A DNA stretch of 39,540 bases, taken from positions 1 through 39,540 of the forward strand of contig DBOL01000068.1 in assembly GCA_002299555.1 (NCBI GenBank). The letters run 5' to 3'. How positions within the stretch are numbered: position 1 is the stretch's first letter; each line of letters starts with the position of its first letter. Below, piece by piece: positions 1 through 7,724 of the stretch. Position numbers and translations under genes: made by a program. This stretch comes from Candidatus Aminicenantes bacterium UBA647 (lineage in GTDB: Bacteria; Acidobacteriota; Aminicenantia; UBA2199). Under the pieces are notes generated by a model. The model saw nothing but the letters and a program-made list of their open reading frames with translations, did not search any database and had not been told where the DNA came from.

Positions 1-1
1 T

Positions 2-598
2 TTTTTTACATCAAGTGTCCGATTCGGGTATATAGCAGTGGCATTGTTGTCAATTTATGTCATTCTTGTTTATGAGAATCTGGACTCAATAAGAGCCGGG
101 ATAATAAAGATCCTGATATTTGTCCTTATTGCTTTGAATATTGTTACTGCATTCGGCTATCACGAGAGGATCTACAAGGCGGCAGATCTTTATTCGGGAA
201 AACTGGATATGGAAGAGTATAAAATCGAAATGCTTCCATCCTATTCCGCGATATCTTATATTAACCATAATACACCCGGAAATGCCCGGATACTGATCGT
301 CGGGGATACCAGGAATTTTTATCTGTTGAGAAAATATAATGTGTCATCAGCAATCGATTATTCCATCTTGAAAGGGTATCTCTCCGGAGCCTCCGATATT
401 GTCGATTTTATAAGGGTATTACGAGAGGATGGTATCGACTATATACTTTATAATATGTCGGAGTTTCAGCGTCTTAATAAAAAGTATAAGAGACTGGATA
501 AAGAAGAGTCTGAGAAATTTTTCGGGTTTGTCAAATATCTGACGCCCGTATTTGAAAAGGGATATTCATGTGTCTATAAGATCCCCGATAGAATTTGA
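2..598 (+). CDS. C-terminal part of a polytopic membrane protein, GT-C glycosyltransferase-like (5' truncated)
   Basis: The frame is open to the left edge of the window, so the gene starts outside and only its last 198 codons are present. A GTG at 38 is an internal codon rather than a convincing start: no ribosome binding site precedes it and coding potential continues upstream. The visible part has two membrane segments (about residues 8-30 and 36-58 of this fragment), then a soluble domain of about 130 residues rich in Tyr, Asp and Lys. An Arg-Phe/Tyr just before the last membrane hairpin and a globular C-terminal domain are typical of dolichol-phosphate-mannose transferase-like (GT-C) membrane glycosyltransferases. 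That is a resemblance, not a motif match. The methyltransferase gene follows after 33 bases in the same direction, so the two may be cotranscribed. Confidence 0.6.
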   Translation, partial: FFTSSVRFGYIAVALLSIYVILVYENLDSIRAGIIKILIFVLIALNIVTAFGYHERIYKAADLYSGKLDMEEYKIEMLPSYSAISYINHNTPGNARILIVGDTRNFYLLRKYNVSSAIDYSILKGYLSGASDIVDFIRVLREDGIDYILYNMSEFQRLNKKYKRLDKEESEKFFGFVKYLTPVFEKGYSCVYKIPDRI

Positions 599-631
599 TC
601 TGATGCCTGTAAATATTTCAAGTGAAATAAT

Positions 632-1408
632 ATGACAAGAAAAAGCAATGATGAGAGGAGCAGAGCAGAGAAGGCTCACTTTGATTCCATTGCCTCAAAG
701 TATGCAAAAAAAGATATATTTCCCCCTTCACGGATAACCAGAAAACTCAGAGTAAGGCAAACAGTTTCCGGAATTGATAGTGTCAATACCTGTGATATTC
801 TTGAGGTTGGGAGCGGAGCAGGATATGCATCAGAATATCTGAAAGGGATGTATAAGACTTTTACGGGTATAGATTTTTCCGGAGGCCTCGTTGATCTGGC
901 CAGATCGATACATAAAGATCCTGATGTTAAATTCATCGAGGTTGATCTATACAAATATAACCCGGAGAAAAAATTCGATATAATTATCATAATTGGTGTC
1001 CTTCACCATATGGTAGACATCCCTCTTTCACTTAAGGTTTGCAAAGATCTGCTGAATCCCGGTGGAGTGATAATTGTAAATGAACCTCAGGATTCGAATA
1101 TTCTTGTAAGAGGTGTAAGAAAACTCAGATCAAAATTTGACAAGACATATTCCTCAGATCAGGAAGAATTGAACAGAAAGGAACTTGTGGGATTATTCTA
1201 TGATGCAGGCTATAGTGAGATATCCGCGAGACCTCAGGGATTCTTCTCGACCCCTTTTGCAGAAGTTCTTATGAGGCCTGTATTTATTTTTCTTCCATTA
1301 AGCTGGATAGCCGGCTTGATTGACAGAGCCATAGAAAAAACAATTGGGAAAATAGTGCCCGGCCTCTCCTGGAACATCATTGTCAGGGGCAAAAACCCTG
1401 ATAATTGA
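632..1408 (+). CDS. Class I SAM-dependent methyltransferase
   Basis: The 258-residue protein has a Rossmann-type methyltransferase fold. Motif I (DILEVGSGAG) lies at residues 55-64, an acidic motif II region (TGIDFSGG) near residue 78, and a post-motif segment ending in GVLHHM near residue 118. These are typical of the ubiquinone/menaquinone-like Methyltransf_11/25 families, which transfer a methyl group from S-adenosylmethionine to a small molecule or lipid. The C-terminal 60 residues contain a hydrophobic stretch (about 210-230) that could touch the membrane. The neighbour upstream is a membrane protein, possibly a glycosyltransferase, so a lipid or glycan substrate is plausible but unproven. 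The ATG at 632 has only a weak AAGTGA-type ribosome binding site. Confidence 0.8.
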   Translation: MTRKSNDERSRAEKAHFDSIASKYAKKDIFPPSRITRKLRVRQTVSGIDSVNTCDILEVGSGAGYASEYLKGMYKTFTGIDFSGGLVDLARSIHKDPDVKFIEVDLYKYNPEKKFDIIIIIGVLHHMVDIPLSLKVCKDLLNPGGVIIVNEPQDSNILVRGVRKLRSKFDKTYSSDQEELNRKELVGLFYDAGYSEISARPQGFFSTPFAEVLMRPVFIFLPLSWIAGLIDRAIEKTIGKIVPGLSWNIIVRGKNPDN

Positions 1409-1437
1409 GAATATTCACTTCTATTGTTTTTTCTGTT

Positions 1438-1465
1438 TTGAATCCCAATAGATTGGGGTTATAAT
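1438..1465 (+). promoter_or_regulatory. Sigma-70 type promoter of the S9 peptidase gene, with a palindrome in the spacer
   Basis: TTGAAT (1438-1443) and TATAAT (1460-1465) are separated by 16 bases. The predicted start near 1472 gives a leader of about 13 bases that still holds a CGGAGG ribosome binding site before the ATG at 1485. The spacer coincides with an imperfect inverted repeat, AATCCCAA / TTGGGGTT (1441-1460, 4-base centre), which could be an operator. Confidence 0.5.
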
Positions 1466-1484
1466 CAAATTTCCGGAGGCAAAA

Positions 1485-4073
1485 ATGAGATCACGTTTAT
1501 TCACAATTTTAAATTTAATCATTATTATATCTTTACTGAGCCCGCTTATGGGGACGACAAAAGCCGAGAAAATAACTCTCGAAGAATTTTATAAAGTTAA
1601 ATCCTATTTCGGGAAAAGTGCCCGGGATTTAAATTTTTCGGAGAGCGGAAATTATCTTGCGTTTCGCTGGAATCCTTATGATGAATATGGTTACGATCTA
1701 TATGTTTATGATACGAAGGGAGAGAAGATGATCAGGGTTACTGCCCTCGATCTGATGCGGAAATTTAACACTCCTGAAGATCACGAAAAGTATATTAAAA
1801 AAGGGAAGGAGAAAAGAGGAAAGGATAAACAGCTTCTGCGGATGTTTTATGCTCAGAGAGATTATCTGATGGGTAAAGAGGTTGATCTTTCGGTCTTTGA
1901 AAAAGAAGAGATAAAGAAGCTTAAGGTGGAGCTTAAGAAGAAGGAACTTGAAAAGGAAAAAAAGAAGGTTGAATCGGAAAAGAAAAAGGGTGATAAAAAA
2001 TCTGACGAGAAAAGTGTGGATGATCTTGAATTGTGGGAACTGAGGGACAAGTTGAAGGAGTGGAAAGAGGAAAATAAGATAGAGAAGAAGGATCTGTATC
2101 CAGGTGTTTCAAGATATTCATGGTCAAAGACCTCAGACGATCTTATTTTTGAATACAGGGGAGATCTTTTCCTGTATTCTATCGGGAAAGCTGAAACAAC
2201 AAGGCTCACAATGTCAGATATTACCGAGAAGCTTGTTTCGTTCACTCCTTCCGGAGATGGGTACTATTATCTTGCGGGAAATAAACTATATATGGTGAAA
2301 TTCAATTCCTCATTTATTCATCAATTAAATCACAGACTGGAAAAAGCTAAATTAAAAAAAGATAAAAGTTTTATCATCGAAGACACTGTTCTCTCACCGA
2401 ACGGGAAATGGATGCTGATCACTGCAGAGAAAAAAGAAAAAAAGGGCGGCACAAAAGATGTGGTTGTCGTTAATTATAAAAAAAGATTTGCTGAGGCTGA
2501 AAAGATAAAAAGACAGATGACAGATACAAAGAGAGCTGAGCCTGTTTACCGATTATTCTTAAGAGAAGTGAAAAATATGAATTACGGGAAACAACCTCCC
2601 CATATTTTTGAAATTCCCGGGGGAGATATCTGGTATGAATCGAGTGATATCTTATGGAGTGAAGATAGCAATTATTTTGCTTTTATGACCTGGGAGAGGG
2701 AAAAGGGTGACCTGAAAATATGGCTGGGTGATATGTCCGGAAGCAGGAAACCCGAACAATTATTCACGATGAAGGAGACCATTGGATACAAATCGTCGTA
2801 TTGGGATAACATCAGATTTACACCGGACAGTAAAAAACTGGTTGCATATCTGAATAATAAAGAGGGGTATCGTCAATTGTGCTATTTTGATCTCCCTTCA
2901 GGGAAGAAAAAAGAGATAACAAAAGGGAAATTTGAAAGTTTCCCTGTCGTCGGCTTCTCTGAAGATTCGAAATACCTGTATGCGTTATCGAGTAAACAGG
3001 ACACTGCTTACCTGAACTTATATAAAATTAAGATCAGTAACGGGAAAATGGAATTAGCCGGTATGTCGGATGGAGTACACTCTGGAAATGCTGTATCGAA
3101 GAATGGAGAATGGTCTGCATCTAATTATATGAATTGGAGTAAATCCATAGAGTTGTATCTGAAGAACCTGAAAACAGGGGAGCAGAAGATCCTGACTTCA
3201 AGCCATAATTCAGATTGGAACAGTCTTAACTTTTTAAAGCCTGAACTTTTTACATTCAATAACAGGCATGGTGATAAGATCCATGGAATGATATGGAAAC
3301 CGCTCCGGTGGAAAAAAGAAGATAAGAGGCCCGGGATTGTATACCTTTACGGAGGCCCTCTTGGCAGAAGTCATACGGTAATGACTAACAGGTACAGCAC
3401 TTTAAGTTATATGTTCCAGATGATTATGGCTGCAAAACATGGGTTTGTAACTATTAATATAGATCCCCGCGGCCAGTCAGGCTACGGCAGAAAATTTAAT
3501 GAATCGAACTTTAAGGATCCCGGTAAAGCCCAGACGGAGGATCTTGAGGATCTTATGAAAGAGATAAAGAAGGGCGGATTCGGTATCGATGATCAGCGTG
3601 TCGGACTTCATGGCTGGAGTTTCGGCGGCTACCAGACACTTTATACAATGTTCAACTCACCTGATACTTTCGCATGTGGAATTTCTGCGGCACCTCCCAC
3701 CCAATGGGAAAATTATAATTCCTGGTATACAGGAGCAACGATAGGAGATTCAAAACGGGGAAAGATGAATATAAGGAAATTCTCCCTTATACCAATGGCA
3801 AAAAACCTGAAGAATCCTCTTCTGCTTGTTCACGGAATGATGGATAAAAATGTTCTTTATCAGGATACGGTCAACGTTTACAGAGCTCTCCTTGAATCCG
3901 GGAAGGAAACACTTGTTGATCTTTTCCTCGATCCTGAGGGTGGGCATGGCCTCGGTGGAGCTATAAAGAATAAAGGGACCTACAAAAAATTCGAATCATG
4001 GTTCCTTGATAAATTGAAAAAAGGGCAAAGTTTGAAAACATCGTCACCTGTTGAAGACAATATAGATAAATAA
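1485..4073 (+). CDS. Secreted S9 family (prolyl oligopeptidase / DPP IV-like) serine peptidase
   Basis: This 862-residue protein starts with a Sec signal peptide (hydrophobic core about residues 9-24, Ala/Lys after it), so it acts outside the cytoplasm. The first ~600 residues have the repeated beta-blade pattern of the S9 propeller (segments such as SPNGKWMLI and SEDSNYFAF). The C-terminal alpha/beta-hydrolase domain carries the nucleophile motif GWSFGG with Ser712, the Asp in HGMMDKNV (Asp787) and the His in GGHGLGG (His821), so the catalytic triad is complete. Family members cleave short peptides, often after proline or release dipeptides. A very Lys/Glu-rich, probably helical insertion lies at about residues 135-205. 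The ATG is preceded by a good GGAGG. It is apparently monocistronic behind its own promoter; the exact peptide specificity cannot be read. Confidence 0.9.
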   Translation: MRSRLFTILNLIIIISLLSPLMGTTKAEKITLEEFYKVKSYFGKSARDLNFSESGNYLAFRWNPYDEYGYDLYVYDTKGEKMIRVTALDLMRKFNTPEDHEKYIKKGKEKRGKDKQLLRMFYAQRDYLMGKEVDLSVFEKEEIKKLKVELKKKELEKEKKKVESEKKKGDKKSDEKSVDDLELWELRDKLKEWKEENKIEKKDLYPGVSRYSWSKTSDDLIFEYRGDLFLYSIGKAETTRLTMSDITEKLVSFTPSGDGYYYLAGNKLYMVKFNSSFIHQLNHRLEKAKLKKDKSFIIEDTVLSPNGKWMLITAEKKEKKGGTKDVVVVNYKKRFAEAEKIKRQMTDTKRAEPVYRLFLREVKNMNYGKQPPHIFEIPGGDIWYESSDILWSEDSNYFAFMTWEREKGDLKIWLGDMSGSRKPEQLFTMKETIGYKSSYWDNIRFTPDSKKLVAYLNNKEGYRQLCYFDLPSGKKKEITKGKFESFPVVGFSEDSKYLYALSSKQDTAYLNLYKIKISNGKMELAGMSDGVHSGNAVSKNGEWSASNYMNWSKSIELYLKNLKTGEQKILTSSHNSDWNSLNFLKPELFTFNNRHGDKIHGMIWKPLRWKKEDKRPGIVYLYGGPLGRSHTVMTNRYSTLSYMFQMIMAAKHGFVTINIDPRGQSGYGRKFNESNFKDPGKAQTEDLEDLMKEIKKGGFGIDDQRVGLHGWSFGGYQTLYTMFNSPDTFACGISAAPPTQWENYNSWYTGATIGDSKRGKMNIRKFSLIPMAKNLKNPLLLVHGMMDKNVLYQDTVNVYRALLESGKETLVDLFLDPEGGHGLGGAIKNKGTYKKFESWFLDKLKKGQSLKTSSPVEDNIDK

Positions 4074-4127
4074 TAGGATATTCAAAAGTAAATCCCTGAT
4101 CTTTATTGAATTAGCAATGTGTTTCAG

Positions 4128-4146
4128 GTGTTAAAATAATTAACAC
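4128..4146. repeat. Perfect 7-5-7 palindrome, candidate upstream activator site
   Basis: GTGTTAA (4128-4134) and TTAACAC (4140-4146) are perfect inverted arms around a 5-base centre, in the gene-free stretch 4074-4388. The arms recur in altered form at 4196-4221 and 4271-4289. All three lie 50-215 bases upstream of the sigma-54 promoter, where enhancer-binding activators normally bind. The cognate protein is inferred, not shown. Confidence 0.5.
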
Positions 4147-4195
4147 TAAAATTGTTTATACTGCAAAAGCCACTACTGCAGGGAAGTTTGCTTAA

Positions 4196-4221
4196 GTGTA
4201 AACTGTTAAACTTTGTTACAC
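4196..4221. repeat. Spaced inverted repeat related to the palindrome at 4128
   Basis: GTGTAA (4196-4201) and TTACAC (4216-4221) flank a 14-base centre that itself contains GTTAAAC. It resembles the half-sites of the neighbouring palindromes, but its spacing differs, so it may be a degenerate or half-site pair. Confidence 0.35.
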
Positions 4222-4270
4222 CCCTGAAGTTCGCTCCTATAGCTGAGTTTTCTCTTTGCTGTTCAGTTTT

Positions 4271-4289
4271 TTAACACTTCCGGTGTGAA
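4271..4289. repeat. Second 7-5-7 palindrome upstream of the sigma-54 promoter
   Basis: TTAACAC (4271-4277) and GTGTGAA (4283-4289) are inverted arms with one mismatch around 5 bases. The same half-site sequence is used as at 4128 but with the arm order reversed. It ends about 50 bases before the -24 element, close to the usual position of an activator site. Confidence 0.45.
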
Positions 4290-4339
4290 TAATTCTGAAA
4301 TTTATTTAAATTCCTCTCTGGCAGATGATCTTCTATTCT

Positions 4340-4354
4340 TGGCACGAAAATTGC
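4340..4354 (+). promoter_or_regulatory. Sigma-54 (RpoN) promoter, -24/-12 type
   Basis: TTGGCACGAAAATTGCAA spans 4339-4356. It contains the invariant GG (4341-4342) and GC (4353-4354) with starts 12 bases apart and matches the consensus TGGCAC-N5-TTGC exactly. A start is expected near 4366, just ahead of the ribosome binding site at 4379. The sigma-54 activator encoded at 13334-14701 in the same gene run fits this promoter class. No other sigma-54 site was noticed in the window. Confidence 0.85.
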
Positions 4355-4388
4355 AAGTAAATGTATTCTGATTATTATGGAGGTAATT

Positions 4389-5381
4389 ATGAACAAAAAA
4401 AGAAAAATGGTTTTATTAATTGATGATGAATCATCTATAAGAAGGAATCTTGCATTGAGTCTGAGTCAGCTCGGGTATGAGACAGAGCCCGCAGAGGATG
4501 GAGTGAGCGGCTTGAAAAAACTTGATATGTTAATGAAGCATGATGTTACACCTGCGGCTGTAGTTCTTGATATTCAGTTGCCCGATATTCTCGGAACAAA
4601 ACTTGCCACAATTATAAAATTCAGATATCCGGGTGTACCGGTTATTCTTATTACAGGATTTGTTGATAAGCTGAATCCTGAAGAGATCATTGATCTTAAT
4701 ATTAAAGCACTTATTCAGAAACCATTTAATGCAGAGGAACTGGTTGAACATTTTGTTGAAGAACCTGTAGAAGCGGCATTACCGGAAACGGATGAAAATA
4801 CAGATATTTCAAAATCCGGATATCTTCTTGTTAAACTTGATAAGGGGACAGATTTTGCCGATACATATAGGAAACTCTACTACATGGAAAATGTTGTTTA
4901 TTGTGATGCAACACGTGGAGATCATGATATTTTTATGCTGGTTCAGGGTAAAAATATGGAAGAGATCAGATCTACAGCTAATGATAAAGTGGCGAATGTT
5001 GAAGGAGTCAGCAGTGTTGAATTTCTTGAGGTTGCGAATCCATTTCTTGATGATGCCACAAACGAAGTATTAGATGCAGCAGAAGAGGCACTTTCAGCCG
5101 ATCCTTCCGGTTTTAACAAGGGAAGAAATATGGCTAACAAAGTCTGTTCATATATTCTCCTTGATGTAGAGAAAGAAAAACTTGACAGGATCTATCCTGC
5201 ATTAAAGCTTGACGATAATGTTATATTTTGTGACTACACTACCGGTAATCATAATATAGTTCTGTTCGTTCAGGGCTCATTTTATACTGATATTGATAAC
5301 TTTGTTGAAGAGAAAATTCTTCCTCTTGAAGGGATCTTGAAAATAAAGAAATTTCCTGTTGTCAATCTGTTTGAAATGTAA
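4389..5381 (+). CDS. Response-regulator receiver fused to two AsnC/Lrp-type (RAM) ligand-binding-like domains
   Basis: The 330-residue protein has a receiver domain at about residues 7-125, with the acidic pair Asp12/Asp13, phospho-acceptor Asp61 and the Lys111 of a KP motif. Two repeated modules follow, at about residues 143-216 and 252-326. Each has the pattern of the Lrp/AsnC effector-binding fold: a first strand (YLLVKLD / YILLDVE), then V-x-YCDATRGDHD / V-x-FCDYTTGNHN, a LFVQG strand, and a closing GV/GI-S strand. No helix-turn-helix is present, so it should act by protein contact. An ATG 12 bases upstream (4377) is rejected because its codons contain the GGAGG (4379-4383) that serves the ATG at 4389. 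It is the first gene behind the sigma-54 promoter and precedes the NuoE-like subunit by 59 bases. The RAM assignment rests on pattern reading only. Confidence 0.7.
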   Translation: MNKKRKMVLLIDDESSIRRNLALSLSQLGYETEPAEDGVSGLKKLDMLMKHDVTPAAVVLDIQLPDILGTKLATIIKFRYPGVPVILITGFVDKLNPEEIIDLNIKALIQKPFNAEELVEHFVEEPVEAALPETDENTDISKSGYLLVKLDKGTDFADTYRKLYYMENVVYCDATRGDHDIFMLVQGKNMEEIRSTANDKVANVEGVSSVEFLEVANPFLDDATNEVLDAAEEALSADPSGFNKGRNMANKVCSYILLDVEKEKLDRIYPALKLDDNVIFCDYTTGNHNIVLFVQGSFYTDIDNFVEEKILPLEGILKIKKFPVVNLFEM

Positions 5382-5440
5382 TAGAATTCACTTTCGTTAT
5401 TGATTGTAACTACTTATTCTAATTCGGAGGTCTTTTTTAT

Positions 5441-5929
5441 ATGGGAGAAAATTTAAGCAAAGAAATAAATCTGAATATCAAAGAATTTAAAATTGATCTT
5501 TTAAAAAATGGTGGAGATCCCGGCGTACTGATACCTCTATTGCAGTCTGCTCAGGATTCGTATGGATATGTTCCCGAAAAAGTAATAAATTATATAAGTG
5601 AGTTTGCAGAGATACCTGCTGCGGAGATATATGGAGTTGTTACTTTCTATTCTCAATTCCGGTTGAAACCTCTCGGGAAATATATTGTAAAGGTGTGTGA
5701 AGGAACTGCATGTCATGTGAACGGTGCAAAAAGCATCGTTAATATGCTCCTTAATGAACTTGGGATAGGAGTCGGTGAAACCAGTGATGACGGTATGTTC
5801 AGCTTGCTATCTGTAGCATGTCTCGGTTGCTGTTCACTTGCACCGGTCATAATGATAAATGAAGAGACCTTCGGGAGCCTTACTCCCGATAAGGTCAGAA
5901 AAGTCCTGAAGAAATACAGACAAAAGTAA
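5441..5929 (+). CDS. NuoE/HydC/StnC-like [2Fe-2S] subunit of an NAD(P)-linked electron-transfer complex
   Basis: The 162-residue protein matches the 24 kDa (NuoE) thioredoxin-like ferredoxin family over its full length. The cluster ligands are Cys86, Cys91, Cys127 and Cys131, giving the family spacing C-x4-C-x35-C-x3-C. In bifurcating hydrogenases and Stn/Nfn-type transhydrogenases this subunit passes electrons to and from the flavin subunit. The NuoF-like gene follows after 13 bases, and then the large fusion subunit. Start at ATG 5441 with a clear CGGAGG upstream. The cytoplasmic location is inferred from the absence of a signal or membrane segments. Confidence 0.93.
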   Translation: MGENLSKEINLNIKEFKIDLLKNGGDPGVLIPLLQSAQDSYGYVPEKVINYISEFAEIPAAEIYGVVTFYSQFRLKPLGKYIVKVCEGTACHVNGAKSIVNMLLNELGIGVGETSDDGMFSLLSVACLGCCSLAPVIMINEETFGSLTPDKVRKVLKKYRQK

Positions 5930-5942
5930 AAGGGGATCTGAT

Positions 5943-7706
5943 ATGGTTGAAGTTAAAGTCGGACTCGGAACCTGCGGAATATCTGCAGGCGGTTATACGG
6001 TCTTTGATGAATTGAAGATCGAGAAAGATAAGAATAACATCGATTTTGAGTTGAAAGAGACAGGATGTATGGGTATGTGCTACAGAGAAGTTCTTGTCGA
6101 AATTAATGATGAAAAAGGAAAATGGCTTTATGCTGAAGTTGATAAGGCCAGAGTAAAAAAGATCGTAGAGGATCACCTTATCTCCGGGAAGCCGATAGAA
6201 GAATGGCTTGTTAAGACTGGAAAAAATGAAAATGAGGATCCTTTCTTTGAGAAACAGAAAAGGATAGTATTGAGAAATTGCGGGGAGATTGATCCCAATT
6301 CAATTGATGAGTATTTGGAAAAAGATGGATATAGCGCTATTCAGAAGGTAATTAACGATGACTCTCCTGAAGATGTGATAAAGGTCATCACCGATTCCGG
6401 ATTGAGGGGAAGAGGCGGCGGGGGTTTCCCGACCGGACTTAAATGGAAGTTTACCAGCGAAGCTCAGGGAGACAAAAAATATGTTATCTGTAATGCAGAC
6501 GAAGGTGATCCCGGCGCATTCATGGACAGGAGTGTTCTTGAAGGTGATCCCCATTCTGTGATCGAAGGGATGATGATAGCTGCCTTTGCGATAGGAGCGG
6601 AGTATGGCTATATTTACGTAAGGGCCGAGTATCCTAAAGCGATTGAGCGGCTCAGAACTGCTCTCGGACAGGCAACAGAAAAGGGATATATTGGAGAGGG
6701 GATCTTCGGGTCGAAAATCAATTTTAATATAAAGATCAAAGAGGGTGCCGGAGCGTTTGTTTGCGGAGAAGAGACTGCATTAATAGCTTCAATTGAGGGG
6801 AAAAGAGGCATACCCAGGGTAAGGCCACCATTCCCGGCTGTAAAGGGATTATGGGGGAAACCTACAAATATCAATAATGTTGAAACATTCGGGAATGTCC
6901 CCTGGATCATTTTGAACGGAGCTGCTGCGTTTGCCTCTATGGGAACGGAAAAAAGTAAAGGGACCAAAGTATTTGCTCTGGCAGGAAAGATCAAAAAAAG
7001 CGGACTTGCAGAAGTTCCAATGGGAATGACAATTAACGAAGTAGTATTCGAAATAGGAGGAGGCATTAAGGATGGAGGGAAGTTCAAAGCTGTTCAGATG
7101 GGCGGCCCATCCGGCGGCTGTATACCTGCATCGATGGGAGATATCAAGATAGATTATGATGAGATAACAAAAACCGGTGCCATTATGGGTTCAGGCGGCA
7201 TGGTGGTTCTTGATGAGACCACCTGCATGGTGGACCTTGCAAAGTTCTTTCTGACATTTACTCAGAATGAGTCGTGTGGGAAATGTACTTTCTGCAGGAT
7301 AGGGACAAAAAGGATGTTAGAGATACTTGAAAAGATAACACTCGGAAAGGGCGAAGAAAAGGATCTCGATCTGCTGGAAGAATTGTCTTATAAGATTAAA
7401 GACAATAGCCTTTGCGGATTAGGGCAGACTGCTCCGAATCCGGTTTTAACCACATTGAAATATTATAGAGAAGAATATGAGGCGCACATCAGGGATAAGC
7501 AATGTCCGGCTCATAGTTGTGCTGCATTGATCGAGTATAAAGTAATCCCGGATAAATGTACCGGGTGTACACTTTGTGCCAGGAATTGTCCGGTAGATGC
7601 GATTGAAGGATCGGTCAAAGAGATCCATAAGATAGATCCGGAAAAATGTATTAAATGCTCACTCTGTTTTCAGGCATGCAAATTTGATGCAATTGAAAAA
7701 ATATAG
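5943..7706 (+). CDS. NuoF/HydB/StnB-like NADH- and FMN-binding iron-sulfur subunit
   Basis: The 587-residue protein has, in order: an N-terminal thioredoxin-like region (residues 1-90); the NADH/FMN-binding core with GRGGGGFPTGLKW (156-168) and GAGAFVCGEETA (268-279); the [4Fe-4S] site C445-x2-C448-x2-C451 with C491; a CPAHSC element (521-526); and two C-terminal [4Fe-4S] ferredoxin motifs (C539/542/545/549 and C569/572/575/579). This layout is that of the HydB/HndC/StnB subunits where flavin-based electron bifurcation occurs in the family, rather than respiratory NuoF, which lacks the C-terminal ferredoxins. The N-terminal thioredoxin-like region keeps only Cys11, Cys42 and Cys46, so its [2Fe-2S] cluster may be altered or missing. 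It lies between the NuoE-like and large fusion subunits with short gaps. Confidence 0.92.
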   Translation: MVEVKVGLGTCGISAGGYTVFDELKIEKDKNNIDFELKETGCMGMCYREVLVEINDEKGKWLYAEVDKARVKKIVEDHLISGKPIEEWLVKTGKNENEDPFFEKQKRIVLRNCGEIDPNSIDEYLEKDGYSAIQKVINDDSPEDVIKVITDSGLRGRGGGGFPTGLKWKFTSEAQGDKKYVICNADEGDPGAFMDRSVLEGDPHSVIEGMMIAAFAIGAEYGYIYVRAEYPKAIERLRTALGQATEKGYIGEGIFGSKINFNIKIKEGAGAFVCGEETALIASIEGKRGIPRVRPPFPAVKGLWGKPTNINNVETFGNVPWIILNGAAAFASMGTEKSKGTKVFALAGKIKKSGLAEVPMGMTINEVVFEIGGGIKDGGKFKAVQMGGPSGGCIPASMGDIKIDYDEITKTGAIMGSGGMVVLDETTCMVDLAKFFLTFTQNESCGKCTFCRIGTKRMLEILEKITLGKGEEKDLDLLEELSYKIKDNSLCGLGQTAPNPVLTTLKYYREEYEAHIRDKQCPAHSCAALIEYKVIPDKCTGCTLCARNCPVDAIEGSVKEIHKIDPEKCIKCSLCFQACKFDAIEKI

Positions 7707-7724
7707 GAATAATCGGAGATCCAG

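Noticed and set aside
1441..1460. Terminator after the methyltransferase gene
   Set aside because: The AATCCCAA/TTGGGGTT repeat is not followed by a T-run on either strand. It overlaps the promoter spacer instead.
4128..4146. Rex-type redox repressor operator
   Set aside because: Rex sites usually have a 4-base centre between TTGTTAA-like arms; here it is 5 bases with G at the outer end. It was kept as a possible activator site, but Rex is not excluded.
4377..4388. Upstream ATG 4377 as start of the receiver gene
   Set aside because: Its codons contain the GGAGG used by ATG 4389, and nothing resembling a site lies before 4377.
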